Below are positions 25,004-34,486 of a stretch of DNA of 64,000 nucleotides, piece after piece. Within the stretch, counting starts at the first letter, position 1, and every line of letters starts with the position of its first letter. Source of the stretch: a bacterium SCSIO 12741. GTDB lineage: Bacteria; Bacteroidota; Bacteroidia; Flavobacteriales_G; Salibacteraceae. The stretch spans positions 3,596,594 to 3,660,593 of the forward strand of contig CP073749.1 in assembly GCA_024398055.1 (NCBI GenBank). Reading direction: 5' to 3'. The notes below the pieces were generated by a model. That model saw only the letters and a program-made list of their open reading frames with translations. It ran no database searches and was not told the origin of the DNA. Both the position numbers and the translations under genes were made by a program.

Positions 25004-25192
25004 TTAAGGTTAAATCTTAAACGCTAAATCCTGGAGCTGCCTACGAACCACTTAAGATTTAAAATTGCCCCTTAAGATTTAAGATTGAATAGAAAAAGGG
25101 CAATCATATATGTTAATTCTTAAACGCTAAGGCCTCAAGCCAAAAGCGCCCCATTTATTCAAGATTCAAGATTGACCCTGAAAATTGAAAAT
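25004..25192. repeat. Heptad inverted repeat, copy C (two nested pairs)
   Basis: The first pair has a left arm with TTAAGGT, TAAATCT, TAAACGC, TAAATCC (25004-25031) and a right arm with TTAAGAT, TTAAAAT and two further TTAAGAT units (25052-25085). The second pair has a left arm TTAATTC, TTAAACG (25113-25126) and a right arm TTCAAGA twice, TTGACCC, TGAAAAT twice (25158-25192). Both left arms contain TCTTAAACGCTAA. Together with about 160 bases of unassigned sequence (24856-25003) this fills the gap between pyrR and rpsA. I see no gene in it. Confidence 0.55.
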
Positions 25193-25231
25193 TAAAAAAC
25201 CCCTCCTGCCAAAGACAGATGAGGGGTTTTT
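25193..25231 (-). terminator. Terminator of rpsA
   Basis: AACCCCTC and GAGGGGTT form the stem around a 15-base loop; on the minus strand it is followed by a T run. It lies 45 bases after the rpsA stop. Confidence 0.85.
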
Positions 25232-25275
25232 ATCAGGAAGTAAATAAACTTCCGTAGCTTATTTAGAAATAGGAA

Positions 25276-27360
25276 TTAGTCCTTTTTCTTTTCTTCTTTT
25301 TCCATGCTTTCTTTCAAAGCAGATAGTGCAGAAATATCACCCAAAGTAGATTTCTCTAAGTTGTCAGACAATTTCTTCACGCTCTTACGGGTATGAGCCG
25401 CACGAGCTTTGTTTGCTTTGTTATCAGCTTGACGAGTAGCTTCGTTCTCGTTTTCGTGGATTCTGGAGTGAGATACGATGATTTTCTTCGCGTCTTTGTT
25501 GAATTCCAAAACCAAGAAATCGATTTGCTCGTCTACTTTCACTTTAGTTCCATCAGCTTTAACCAAGTGACGTCCAGGAGCGAATCCTTCTACGCCGTAA
25601 GGCAAACCAACCAAACCACCTTTGTCAGTCAAGGTAAGCAAAGTACCCTGGTGTACTGATCCTTCAGTAAATACTGATTCGAATACATCCCATGGGTTCT
25701 CTTCCAATTGCTTGTGACCAAGGCTCAAGCGACGGTTGTCTTTATCGATTTCAAGAACTACAGCCTCGATGTTTTCACCTACAGCGCAGAATTCGCTTGG
25801 GTGATTCACCTTCTTAGACCAGCTCAAATCAGAAATGTGGATCAATCCATCAACACCTTCTTCCAACTCCACGAATACACCAAAGTTAGATAGGTTAGTA
25901 ACCTTACCGGTAACTTTAGATTCTACTGGGAATTTAGATTCGATGTTATCCCATGGATCAGGCAACAAGCGACGTGTGCTCAAAGACATTTTGCGCTCTT
26001 CGCGATCCAAAGTCATGATTACAGCTTCTACTTCGTCGCCAATCTTGAAGAAATCGTTGGCAGTGCGTAGGTGCTGAGACCAGCTCATTTCTGAAACGTG
26101 GATCAAACCTTCTACTCCTGGAGCGATTTCTACAAACGCACCGTAGTCGGCCAATACAACCACTTTTCCTTTTACTGTATCGCCTACTTTCATCTCGTCG
26201 TTTAGAGATTCCCATGGGTGAGACTGAAGTTGTTTCAGACCCAAAGCGATACGTTTCTTCTCGTCGTCGAAGTCCAGGATAACCACGTTGATTTTCTCGT
26301 CCAATTGAACGATTTCCTCTGGGTGATTAACGCGTCCCCAAGAAAGATCAGTAATGTGTACCAGTCCGTCTACACCACCCAAGTCGATGAATACACCGTA
26401 AGATGTGATGTTTTTCACGATACCTTCCAATACCTGTCCTTTCTCCAGTTTGGACATGATTACCGATTTCTGTTCTTCCAGTTCGGCTTCGATCAATGCT
26501 TTGTGGGAAACAACAACGTTTCTGAACTCTTGGTTAATCTTAACCACTTTGAAGTCCATTTCTTTTCCTACGTACTGATCGTAGTCGCGGATAGGCTTCA
26601 CATCAATTTGTGATCCTGGAAGGAAGGCCTCGATTCCGAATACGTCGGCAATCAAACCACCTTTCGTACGACACTTGATCAATCCAGAAATAACTTCCTG
26701 AGTATCCAAAGCGTTGTTTACTCTTTCCCAAGCACGCATGGTGCGAGCTTTTTTATGAGAAAGTACCAATTGACCCGTTTTGTCTTCCGTTTTTTCAACG
26801 TAAACTTCTACTTGGTCACCGGCTTTCAATTCACTGTTGTAACGGAATTCGTTACCAGAAATAACACCGTCAGATTTGTAACCGATGTTTACTACAACCT
26901 CTTTCTTGGTCATAGTCACAACTTTTCCGTCAATTACCTGATGCTCGTGAATAGAGGTTAGGGTAGAATTGTACAGATCAGACATCTGTTGCTTTTCGTC
27001 AGCGGTGTAAATGTCATCCGACTCAGCGTAACCGTCCCAGTCAAATTCGTCTAGGGGCTTGATTTCGTTCACCGGAATAGCAGGTACGTATTCCACTTCA
27101 GGTTTTGTAGAAACTGCTTTTGCGGCTTTTTCTTCAACCGCTTCAGTAGCTTCTGGTTCAGCAGCTGTTTCAGCTTCCACATCCACTTTTACAGCTTTGC
27201 GAGCACGTGGTTTTTTAGGGGCAGCTTTCTTTTCTTCTTTAGCTTCTGCTACAGGCTCAGCAGCCTCTTGAGATGTTGCTTCTTCAGTAGCTTTAGCTTC
27301 AGTTGCTTCTGCTTTTACTTCTTCTGGTTTTTCAGAAGTGTTTTTGTTTTCTTCAGACAT
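25276..27360 (-). CDS. rpsA: 30S ribosomal protein S1
   Basis: About 694 residues, longer than the E. coli protein (557). Residues 1-105 are a Glu/Ala/Lys-rich low-complexity extension. Six S1 OB-fold domains follow, with repeats such as GVFIDLGGVDGLVHITDLSW, GAFVEIAPGVEGLIHVSEMSW and GVFVELEEGVDGLIHISDLSW, then a Lys-rich tail. S1 binds mRNA and helps unfold it for initiation, which matters in Bacteroidota where SD sequences are weak. ATG 27360 (MSEENKN) is preferred over an upstream in-frame start. It has a leader of about 95 bases and a strong terminator. Confidence 0.95.
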   Translation of the reverse strand: MSEENKNTSEKPEEVKAEATEAKATEEATSQEAAEPVAEAKEEKKAAPKKPRARKAVKVDVEAETAAEPEATEAVEEKAAKAVSTKPEVEYVPAIPVNEIKPLDEFDWDGYAESDDIYTADEKQQMSDLYNSTLTSIHEHQVIDGKVVTMTKKEVVVNIGYKSDGVISGNEFRYNSELKAGDQVEVYVEKTEDKTGQLVLSHKKARTMRAWERVNNALDTQEVISGLIKCRTKGGLIADVFGIEAFLPGSQIDVKPIRDYDQYVGKEMDFKVVKINQEFRNVVVSHKALIEAELEEQKSVIMSKLEKGQVLEGIVKNITSYGVFIDLGGVDGLVHITDLSWGRVNHPEEIVQLDEKINVVILDFDDEKKRIALGLKQLQSHPWESLNDEMKVGDTVKGKVVVLADYGAFVEIAPGVEGLIHVSEMSWSQHLRTANDFFKIGDEVEAVIMTLDREERKMSLSTRRLLPDPWDNIESKFPVESKVTGKVTNLSNFGVFVELEEGVDGLIHISDLSWSKKVNHPSEFCAVGENIEAVVLEIDKDNRRLSLGHKQLEENPWDVFESVFTEGSVHQGTLLTLTDKGGLVGLPYGVEGFAPGRHLVKADGTKVKVDEQIDFLVLEFNKDAKKIIVSHSRIHENENEATRQADNKANKARAAHTRKSVKKLSDNLEKSTLGDISALSALKESMEKEEKKKD

Positions 27361-27459
27361 AAATGTCCTTACTTGTATCTCTTCCTGCGGAAAGGGAAAA
27401 GAGCTATTTAACAAACCGTTCTCCGCTCAACGGCTTTTTAGAATAAAAATTTCGGGGTG

Positions 27460-27467
27460 CAAAAGTA
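27460..27467 (-). promoter_or_regulatory. -7 element of rpsA with structured leader
   Basis: The minus-strand TACTTTTG matches TAnnTTTG exactly, 99 bases before the rpsA ATG. The leader between them contains a CCGTT/AACGG hairpin near 27411-27435, a possible autoregulatory element, although this is inference. Confidence 0.45.
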
Positions 27468-27507
27468 GGTAAAAAACCTGGAGAAACCAGAAATGTAAAA
27501 GGCTTTT

Positions 27508-28787
27508 TTAGATCTTGTATTTATCATTCCACCAATGTGTTAGCCTCTTTTTGATGTCGGCTTCTCTGGGGTTGTTCCCAGGTTGGTAGAATGTGGTGCC
27601 CTTTATTTCTTCGGGAAGAAACTCGTGCGGCACAAAATTTCCTTCGTAATTGTGTGCGTATTGGTAGTCCTTACCATAGTCCAGTTTCTTCATCAGTTTC
27701 GTTGGAGCATTCCGAATGGAGAGGGTATGGAGAGGTCTCCGGTTTGTCGCACAAACTGCCGAGCTTCTTTGATCGCCTTGTAGGTAGCATTGCTCTTGGG
27801 TGAAGTGGCCAGGTACACAACTACCTGGGATAAAATAATTTCACATTCCGGATAACCAATTTTTGTAACCGAATCAAAGCAGGTATTGGCCATGACCAAG
27901 GCTGTTGGATTCGCTAATCCAATATCTTCCGAGGCAAAAATCAGCATACGCCGAGCAATAAACTTGGGGTCTTCGCCACCTTCAATCATCCGGGCCAAAT
28001 AATAGACCGCTGCCTGCGGATCACTTCCACGCATCGATTTGATAAAGGCTGACACGATGTCGTAATGTTGCTCTCCCGTCTTGTCGTAGAGGACGGTATT
28101 CTGCTGAATGCTATTGGTCACCTTTTCATTGGTGATGGTCACATTTTTCTCTTTGGGAGATAGATTGTTGACCACAATTTCTAAGGTGTTTAGCAATTTG
28201 CGGGCATCTCCTCCGGAAAGGCGAATCAGGGCTTCCGATTCTTCAAGTTTGATGTTTTGTTTGCTAAGAATTTCGTCTTTTTTCAGCGCGGTCTCCAGCA
28301 GGTCGGTCATTTCCTCTTTTTCAAAGGACTTGAGCACGTACACTTGACATCGGGATAGTAAGGCTGAAATTACTTCAAATGAGGGGTTCTCGGTAGTGGC
28401 ACCAATTAGCGTAACCGTTCCTTTTTCCACTGCGCCCAGGAGAGAGTCCTGTTGGGATTTGGAAAAACGGTGAATCTCATCAATGAACAGGATGGGGTTG
28501 TTGGTGCCAAAAAACTGTTGCTTTTCTGCCTTTTGAATGACCTCTCTCACATCCTTTACTCCCGAGTTAATGGCCGATAGAGTATAGAATGGTCGCTTCA
28601 TCGATTCAGCAATGATGGATGCCAAAGTGGTTTTACCCACTCCGGGAGGACCCCAGAAAATTAGGGAAGGGATCAATCCATTATCGATGGAATTGCGCAA
28701 TACGGCACCTGGAGCTACCAGGTGTTTTTGACCCATGTAATCATCCAGATTTTTGGGGCGTAGTCGTTCGGCAAGAGGTGCAGACAT
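27508..28787 (-). pseudogene. rarA: RarA/MgsA recombination factor gene with one-base frameshift
   Basis: The N-terminal 365 codons (27693-28787) encode the AAA+ clamp-loader-like ATPase. Walker A is FWGPPGVGKTTLASI, Walker B is [10 protein letters not shown], and sensor 1 is [12 protein letters not shown], with the MgsA C-terminal oligomerisation helices after it. The frame then breaks after GDLSIP. The correct continuation, IRNAPTKLMKKLDYGKDY through KYKI, is in the next frame and ends at 27508. Restoring one base near 27719 gives a protein of about 423 residues, normal for RarA, which acts at stalled replication forks. The break is one of four similar single-base losses here, so sequencing error is as likely as real inactivation. 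Confidence 0.88.
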
Positions 28788-28792
28788 GGACG

Positions 28793-28800
28793 CAAAGGTA
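28793..28800 (-). promoter_or_regulatory. -7 element of rarA
   Basis: The minus-strand TACCTTTG is an exact TAnnTTTG match ending 5 bases before the rarA ATG. The predicted start site is at the ATG itself, suggesting a leaderless mRNA. Confidence 0.5.
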
Positions 28801-28908
28801 GCGCTTGTAATTTGTTTTTGGGCCGTCTAATTCCAATTGCTACAATGCCTGGAAATGCTACAAATATTAGCGCTAAAATGGGATGGTAAGAAAGAGCCCT
28901 AAGGGCAT

Positions 28909-28938
28909 AAAAAAAGGGCGCCAATCGGCGCCCTTTTC
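28909..28938 (-). terminator. Terminator of the large surface protein gene
   Basis: GGGCGCC/GGCGCCC with a 4-base loop and A/T runs on both sides, so it is bidirectional in shape. It lies 23 bases after the stop of the minus-strand gene at 28961. Confidence 0.88.
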
Positions 28939-28960
28939 ATATTCCTATATAACTCAATAC

Positions 28961-31900
28961 TTAGTGAGCAATCGAAATGCGGTGGGTAACCATTCCTTTC
29001 GAAGTAGAAAGGTGGATGAAGTACAACCCGTTGTTCACGTGCTGCAAATCAATTTGACCCTGGTGCAATTCGCTCACATTGGTCCATTGGTCGCGGTAAA
29101 TTTCCTGACCATTGGTTCCAACGATGGTAACGGTTACATCCAACCCGCTAAATCCTTTTAGCTCGTAGCTAAACTGACCATTACTTGGGTTAGGGAAGTA
29201 ACGTACATCGCTACCAGCCAATCGTTCATCAATACCCACACAGATGGCGTCATAGTTAACTACAACTGAATCGGTAGTAGAACAGTTTTCGTTAGTACTA
29301 GGATCAGTAACGGTTACTGATACAGTTCCAGAAGTAGTAGTGGTAAGACTATCACCATTGGTTCCGTCGCTCCAGGCATGATCCATTCCGTTAGCATCAG
29401 TAGTGATGATGATCGGAGAAGAACCACAACTGGTCAACTCACCTACAAAATTGAAGGTAGGAGCAGCCTCAACAGTAATTGACCCTGTAGCGCTATCAGA
29501 ACATCCGTTAGGAGCCATGAAGCTATAAGTCAATTGCTGATTACCTGTACCAGCTGCACTTGCGTTGAAGTTTGTTCCAGTAACACCAGGACCTGAGTAG
29601 GTACCACCGATAGGTGTTCCTTCGGTCAAGGTTCTCATGGTATCGTTGCTACAAGCAAAGGCGTTAAGAGCAAAAGCTACTACTGGAGAAGGAAGAATAG
29701 TCATGGTAGTAGAATCAGAGTTCATACAGCCATTTCCGTCTGTGTAAGTATACACTACGGTGTCCATTCCAGCACCTACTTGAGATGGATCGTACATTCC
29801 ACCTAGGTTAATACCTGAAGCCATGTAAGTACCACCTGTTGGCATTCCACCAGAAAGGTTGAACTGAGGAGCATTCTCACAAACGTCGCTAAGAGGACCC
29901 ATGGTTACTGTTGGAAGACCATTTACAGTTACAACAGCAGTAGTAGAGTCAGCACAACCGTTGGAATCTTCAAAACGGTAGCCCAAGGTATCCATACCTA
30001 CGCTTACCGGATCATAAGCTCCACCGCTTACTTGGTTACCGGAGTAAACTCCACCCATTGGAGAACCAAAGGTCAAAGTAGCAGGGCTTCCACCCACACA
30101 TAGAGATGGAATAGCACTTGCCATAACTACGGGTACAGTGTCCACATTGATGTGGGCTGTATCCATGTTCATACAGTTGTTAGTATCTGTAAAGGAGTAG
30201 TAAAGTGTGTCTACACCAGCTCCAGCAAGAGTTGGGATAAACTTGCCATTAGCCACATTAGTACCGCTGTACATTCCACCTGCTGGCATAGCACCAGTCA
30301 AAGTCAAGCTGTCTGCATTGGCACAAACGTCTGCTGGGTCAGGGAAGGAAACAGTAGGTAGAGCATAAGATCCGATAACTGCAGAGTCACGAGTTACACA
30401 TCCATTACCACCCGTTACATCAACCCAATAAGTACCAGGAGTTGTAGCAGCGTAAGTAGCTCCGATAGAATTGTCTTGCCATAGGTAAGATGATCCTGGA
30501 GTTGTAGCATCTAAAGTGTAAGTGAAATTGCTTCCAGCACAGAAAGAGCTATCGCTTCCAATATTCACCATTGGAGATGGCAAAATAGTTACGATGGCCT
30601 GCTGACGATCAGAAGGACATTGTGGAATGGTAATAGCCCAGTCGTAGAACCAGTAGTAGTTAGAAGAGGTAGGGTTACCGGTACCGGTACTTCCTCCGAT
30701 AATTTCAACTTCTCCCAAAGTACTGCTGTATGGGAAAACTGCTGATTCACGACCCATATTGGTGATACCTGAGTAATCCATGGTCATTTTGTACTGTCCA
30801 GAAGGAACAGTCAAACCAACAGGAATACGCATTGGATTCAAAGAACCACCGGTAATAAATACCGTATCTGCGCGGTACAAAGGAGTACCTGAGTAATCGC
30901 TTACTTCAACGATAACCCAACCACTACCGGTAGGGTAAATAGTTACACTATCGATTTGTACTGAAGGAGAATTTACGTTAAATCCAAGACCCCATCCAGC
31001 ACCACCGGTGAGGAAGCTTCCTGATGGAGGAGTGGTACGACCAACTTGATCAGTAGTAAAGTTAAAACCTTCTACTTCAAATGTGTCCGTCATCGATACT
31101 TGGTTAAGCATCAAAGTATCACCTGTGTGGATCACAGAATCAGGATTTTTGATGTTGTACCAACGGAAACCGTTCGTAGAACCACCAGCAATCAGCATGG
31201 TATCAACACCAGAACAAACGTTAATGTTACTTGCAGAAGGAGTATTTGGAATAGCTCCGAAACCAATTCCAGTTACTTTCAAGGTATCATTGCTGTTGTC
31301 TTCGTCACCAGTAAGGCTGGAGTAAGCGGTGATGTCCATGGTTCCACCCAATTTGGTGTTAACCCATCCCAAAGAGATAGTATCCAGCATGGTAGGAGCA
31401 AGAGAAGTTACTGTACCAGTTAAGGTAGCGGTGAAGCTTCCAGAAATAGCAGCAGAAACACTTACGTTAGTTTGAGCATTGATTCCGAAGTTCTCAACTA
31501 CAACGATAACTTCTGTAGAATCGCTACCACACTGATTTCCTGAAGGAGCAATTACCTCTACTACACCAAAGTCTTTGGTAGGAGGAGTTCCAATAAAAAT
31601 ATCAGTGATGTGGAAGTCGTAGTCTTCTGAATCATCAACTGGACCATCTTGAGCTTTGAAAGCTACATAGATAGAAGAACCAGCGTATGAACCTAAGGCA
31701 TACTTATACTCAGTCAAAGAGTTTCCAGGCTCGTTGTTCTTGTCGAACACCATAACCTGAGTCCAGCTCAATCCACAGTCGTCAGAGATCAATACTTTAA
31801 CGCTATCATCTGATCCCATGGAATCGATGGCTGCGTTGTTGTAGTTTGTAAGAGCTGCCTTAAAGAACAGAGTATCTGTTGCGCTGGCTGTCATTTTTGG

Positions 31901-33976
31901 GCTAATGATCCATTCGTTACGCGAATCAGTGTAAAGATTGATCTTAGCTGTTTTTTGACCCAAAGCTGTTGTTTGAGTAGTATTTGAGGCAAGCCAAGCA
32001 GAGGAAGTTCCACTAGGGGAATTCGCACCAGAGGCTTCACGCCATCCTGGCTGAGCGCTTGGCATATTGGATCCAGTAAAGGCAGCAAAGTCAGCCTCTT
32101 GTGGCATTGCGTAGGTGGAGTCCTGAACGAAAGTCATAACACTTGAAGTGTCATTGGTCAAATCTCCATCATTGTTCACAATGGCATAGGATTTCAAATC
32201 GTAGTTACCTACAGTAGAAAAGTTGAAGGTTCCAACGTTTACATGAAGTGTATCTCCAGGTTGCAGAGAGTCACTTGAAAGAGTCGTGCTCAAAGTACCT
32301 GTTCCAGCACCTGAAATAGCTACACCTACAGTAGTGTTGTTAGACGCAAACTGAATAGTTGCGCTGGCCTTATTTTCAATAATGGCAAATACGGTTTCAT
32401 TCGCAGTCAAACATCCGTTAGCGGTGCGCACATCGATACCCGCCATGTCAATGGTAGGAGGGGTTCCCATGAAAATATCCGTAACGTGGAAGTCGTAATC
32501 CTCTGAATCATCGATAGGTCCATCCTGTGCGTAGAACGCAATTTGAATAGCCTTACCTGCATAAGCGCTCAAGCTCAAAGAATACTTCTGAAGAGAATTT
32601 GAAGGTGCGCTGATGGAATCGAACATCATCAACTGAGTCCAAGAAAGTCCACCATCTTCGGAGATAAGTACCTTAACGGTATCATCACTACCCATTTTGT
32701 CTGTTGAGCCATTGTTGTAATTGGTCAAAGCAGCCTTGAACTTCAAAGAGTCAGTGCTCAATGCCAAAAATCTTGGGCTAATCAACCATTCGTCACGCGT
32801 AGTAGTGTATAGGTTTATCTTGGCGGTAATCTGTCCCAAAGCATTTTGTTGGGAGGTGGTAGAGCTTACCCAAGAGGATGATGTCCCGGTAGGGGTAGGC
32901 CAATTGGTAGCTTCACGCCATCCTGGAAAAACAGTAGATAAGTTGCTTCCATTAAATCCAACAAAATTGTTTTGTTGTGGATTTGGGTAAAGGGTAGAGA
33001 AGGTGTAAAGATTCCAACCTGAAGTATCCGTAGGAGCACAAACTTCTCTGATGTAGATATCATAAGAAGTAGCTTCTGTAAGACCTGTCAAGTTGATTCT
33101 TGTACTTCCTGCAGTAGTTGTTCCATTAATACTGTTTCCTGATCCACGAGTAAAACCTGCAGTTCCCCATTCAGCTTGGTAGACAGATCCTACGGAAGCA
33201 GATGAGTTGAACAGGATGCTCATGAAGGTAGCTCCAGGAAGTGTATCTCTCATTTGAGAAACACCCAAACAGGTGGGAGGTGAGAACGCGTACGTTCTTC
33301 CTGAATCTGGTAAGCTGTTCAAAGAGCTGTACTCTGTGGTGCTTGAAACAGTTGGATTAGCTCCTAAACTGTTCAAGGATAAAAAGGTACCAACTCCGGT
33401 GTTCAGTCCACACAATCCTACAGAAGCAGAGGGCGTTGCAGGAGCACTTTCCGGGCGGTAAATAAATTCAATCTTATTCGAAGTTTCGTACAATTTGGCT
33501 TGAAAAGAAATGACGGAGTCGGTGGAGTTATATCTCCATTCCCATTTCAACCACTCCATGGTAAATACTCGGTTAGGAGCGGTACCGGTGACTGTATACG
33601 AAGCTGCAGAAGCGCTATTGCTTGCCCGACCATCTAAATCGTCCCACAACGGTGCGATGATCGGTTCATTGACCCCATTGAGGTCATTGGTGGTACGGCT
33701 GCTGGTTTTGGTTGTATCCAGCTGCAAGAATCCGTTGGAACTAGCCTTCACATGCGTGTAGGTGTTTCCATCGTAGGTAAAGCTGAATCCCAAAGAGATA
33801 GAGGCGCTCATTTTGGAGTCGCCGTGAATGGCGCTCACCTGAGTCCCACCACTCAAAGGGGTGTAGGTTCCTTTGGTCGAGGTGAAAGAGTAATCCTTCA
33901 CGAGTCCTTGACCAAATGATTGGATGCCTGGCAAAAGTGCAAGAGCTGCCAGCCAACCTAAGGATCGTTTAAACAT
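28961..33976 (-). CDS. Large modular surface protein with T9SS type A sorting domain
   Basis: 1671 residues. A signal peptide (LGWLAALALLPGIQSFGQ) is followed by an N-terminal beta domain and a fibronectin III-like segment (residues about 240-330). Two copies of a MAM/choice-of-anchor-like domain lie at about 339-507 and 629-800, sharing WREA, NEWIISP, DDTVKVLIS and QDGPxDDSEDYDFH motifs. CARDB-like linkers, a region near 930-1120, and about six Ig/PKD-like modules of about 75 residues (1130-1575) with the GGMPTGGTYxG pattern follow. The C-terminal sorting domain has YFPNPSNGQFSYEL and HVNNGLYFIHLS. It is probably an adhesin or cell-surface filament, but the ligand is unknown. Confidence 0.88.
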   Translation of the reverse strand: MFKRSLGWLAALALLPGIQSFGQGLVKDYSFTSTKGTYTPLSGGTQVSAIHGDSKMSASISLGFSFTYDGNTYTHVKASSNGFLQLDTTKTSSRTTNDLNGVNEPIIAPLWDDLDGRASNSASAASYTVTGTAPNRVFTMEWLKWEWRYNSTDSVISFQAKLYETSNKIEFIYRPESAPATPSASVGLCGLNTGVGTFLSLNSLGANPTVSSTTEYSSLNSLPDSGRTYAFSPPTCLGVSQMRDTLPGATFMSILFNSSASVGSVYQAEWGTAGFTRGSGNSINGTTTAGSTRINLTGLTEATSYDIYIREVCAPTDTSGWNLYTFSTLYPNPQQNNFVGFNGSNLSTVFPGWREATNWPTPTGTSSSWVSSTTSQQNALGQITAKINLYTTTRDEWLISPRFLALSTDSLKFKAALTNYNNGSTDKMGSDDTVKVLISEDGGLSWTQLMMFDSISAPSNSLQKYSLSLSAYAGKAIQIAFYAQDGPIDDSEDYDFHVTDIFMGTPPTIDMAGIDVRTANGCLTANETVFAIIENKASATIQFASNNTTVGVAISGAGTGTLSTTLSSDSLQPGDTLHVNVGTFNFSTVGNYDLKSYAIVNNDGDLTNDTSSVMTFVQDSTYAMPQEADFAAFTGSNMPSAQPGWREASGANSPSGTSSAWLASNTTQTTALGQKTAKINLYTDSRNEWIISPKMTASATDTLFFKAALTNYNNAAIDSMGSDDSVKVLISDDCGLSWTQVMVFDKNNEPGNSLTEYKYALGSYAGSSIYVAFKAQDGPVDDSEDYDFHITDIFIGTPPTKDFGVVEVIAPSGNQCGSDSTEVIVVVENFGINAQTNVSVSAAISGSFTATLTGTVTSLAPTMLDTISLGWVNTKLGGTMDITAYSSLTGDEDNSNDTLKVTGIGFGAIPNTPSASNINVCSGVDTMLIAGGSTNGFRWYNIKNPDSVIHTGDTLMLNQVSMTDTFEVEGFNFTTDQVGRTTPPSGSFLTGGAGWGLGFNVNSPSVQIDSVTIYPTGSGWVIVEVSDYSGTPLYRADTVFITGGSLNPMRIPVGLTVPSGQYKMTMDYSGITNMGRESAVFPYSSTLGEVEIIGGSTGTGNPTSSNYYWFYDWAITIPQCPSDRQQAIVTILPSPMVNIGSDSSFCAGSNFTYTLDATTPGSSYLWQDNSIGATYAATTPGTYWVDVTGGNGCVTRDSAVIGSYALPTVSFPDPADVCANADSLTLTGAMPAGGMYSGTNVANGKFIPTLAGAGVDTLYYSFTDTNNCMNMDTAHINVDTVPVVMASAIPSLCVGGSPATLTFGSPMGGVYSGNQVSGGAYDPVSVGMDTLGYRFEDSNGCADSTTAVVTVNGLPTVTMGPLSDVCENAPQFNLSGGMPTGGTYMASGINLGGMYDPSQVGAGMDTVVYTYTDGNGCMNSDSTTMTILPSPVVAFALNAFACSNDTMRTLTEGTPIGGTYSGPGVTGTNFNASAAGTGNQQLTYSFMAPNGCSDSATGSITVEAAPTFNFVGELTSCGSSPIIITTDANGMDHAWSDGTNGDSLTTTTSGTVSVTVTDPSTNENCSTTDSVVVNYDAICVGIDERLAGSDVRYFPNPSNGQFSYELKGFSGLDVTVTIVGTNGQEIYRDQWTNVSELHQGQIDLQHVNNGLYFIHLSTSKGMVTHRISIAH

Positions 33977-34486
33977 AAATTTGATTTTTGTTATTTAATT
34001 AAAGTAACCATTGGAACCTCCTCAAAAAAGGAAGTCCCCGAGGGTATACGCCCCCAGGATGGGTAGGGGTTTGGTGATGTTTGTCATCTTATTTGATGAT
34101 TTTTTATCGATTTTTTAATATTCTCTAATCGAGACCCTGTAATGGTTGTAAAATGAGTGGGTTAGCCTCTAAATGGAACCGGGCAGACATTTCAAAGAAA
34201 ATTGTTAAAACTCGTCGAATACCCTAATTTAGGTAGTAAAATGCCGTCAAATGGCTACTAAGTACTCGTATTTCGGGACTTTGTCCTACTTGTGAAATCG
34301 GGACATATCACCAGATATAGCCCTGGAAATCGTATTTCATGTTGATTGCAAATGACTTGGATGATCGCCCCAATATGGCGCTACCTGAAATCAAAACCAA
34401 TTCAGGGTATTTCCTACCCAAAAAAAGGCAAGACATAAACCGAGGCGGCAATTATGCCGAAATGAAATATAGGGTTACAGCAACCT
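33977..34486. other. 510-base intergenic region before the large surface protein
   Basis: No gene is supported. The region is AT-rich near 34080-34130 (runs of T, TGATGATTTTTTATCGATTTTTTAAT), compatible with an upstream promoter region for the 1671-residue protein on the minus strand. A direct repeat TCGGGAC occurs near 34276 and 34310. A small CGGCA/TGCCG hairpin near 34446-34460 follows the paaE stop on the minus strand and may be its transcription end. Confidence 0.35.

Noticed and set aside
26218-26613. Long open frames on the plus strand opposite rpsA
   Set aside because: Shadow frames caused by codon bias and repeats in rpsA; no start signal or family.
28715-28924. Small hydrophobic minus-strand ORF upstream of rarA
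   Set aside because: It overlaps the rarA N terminus in another frame; only the first third looks membrane-like and nothing supports expression.
31046-31423. Open frame on the plus strand opposite the large surface protein
   Set aside because: A shadow of Ser/Thr-rich repeats, without own features.
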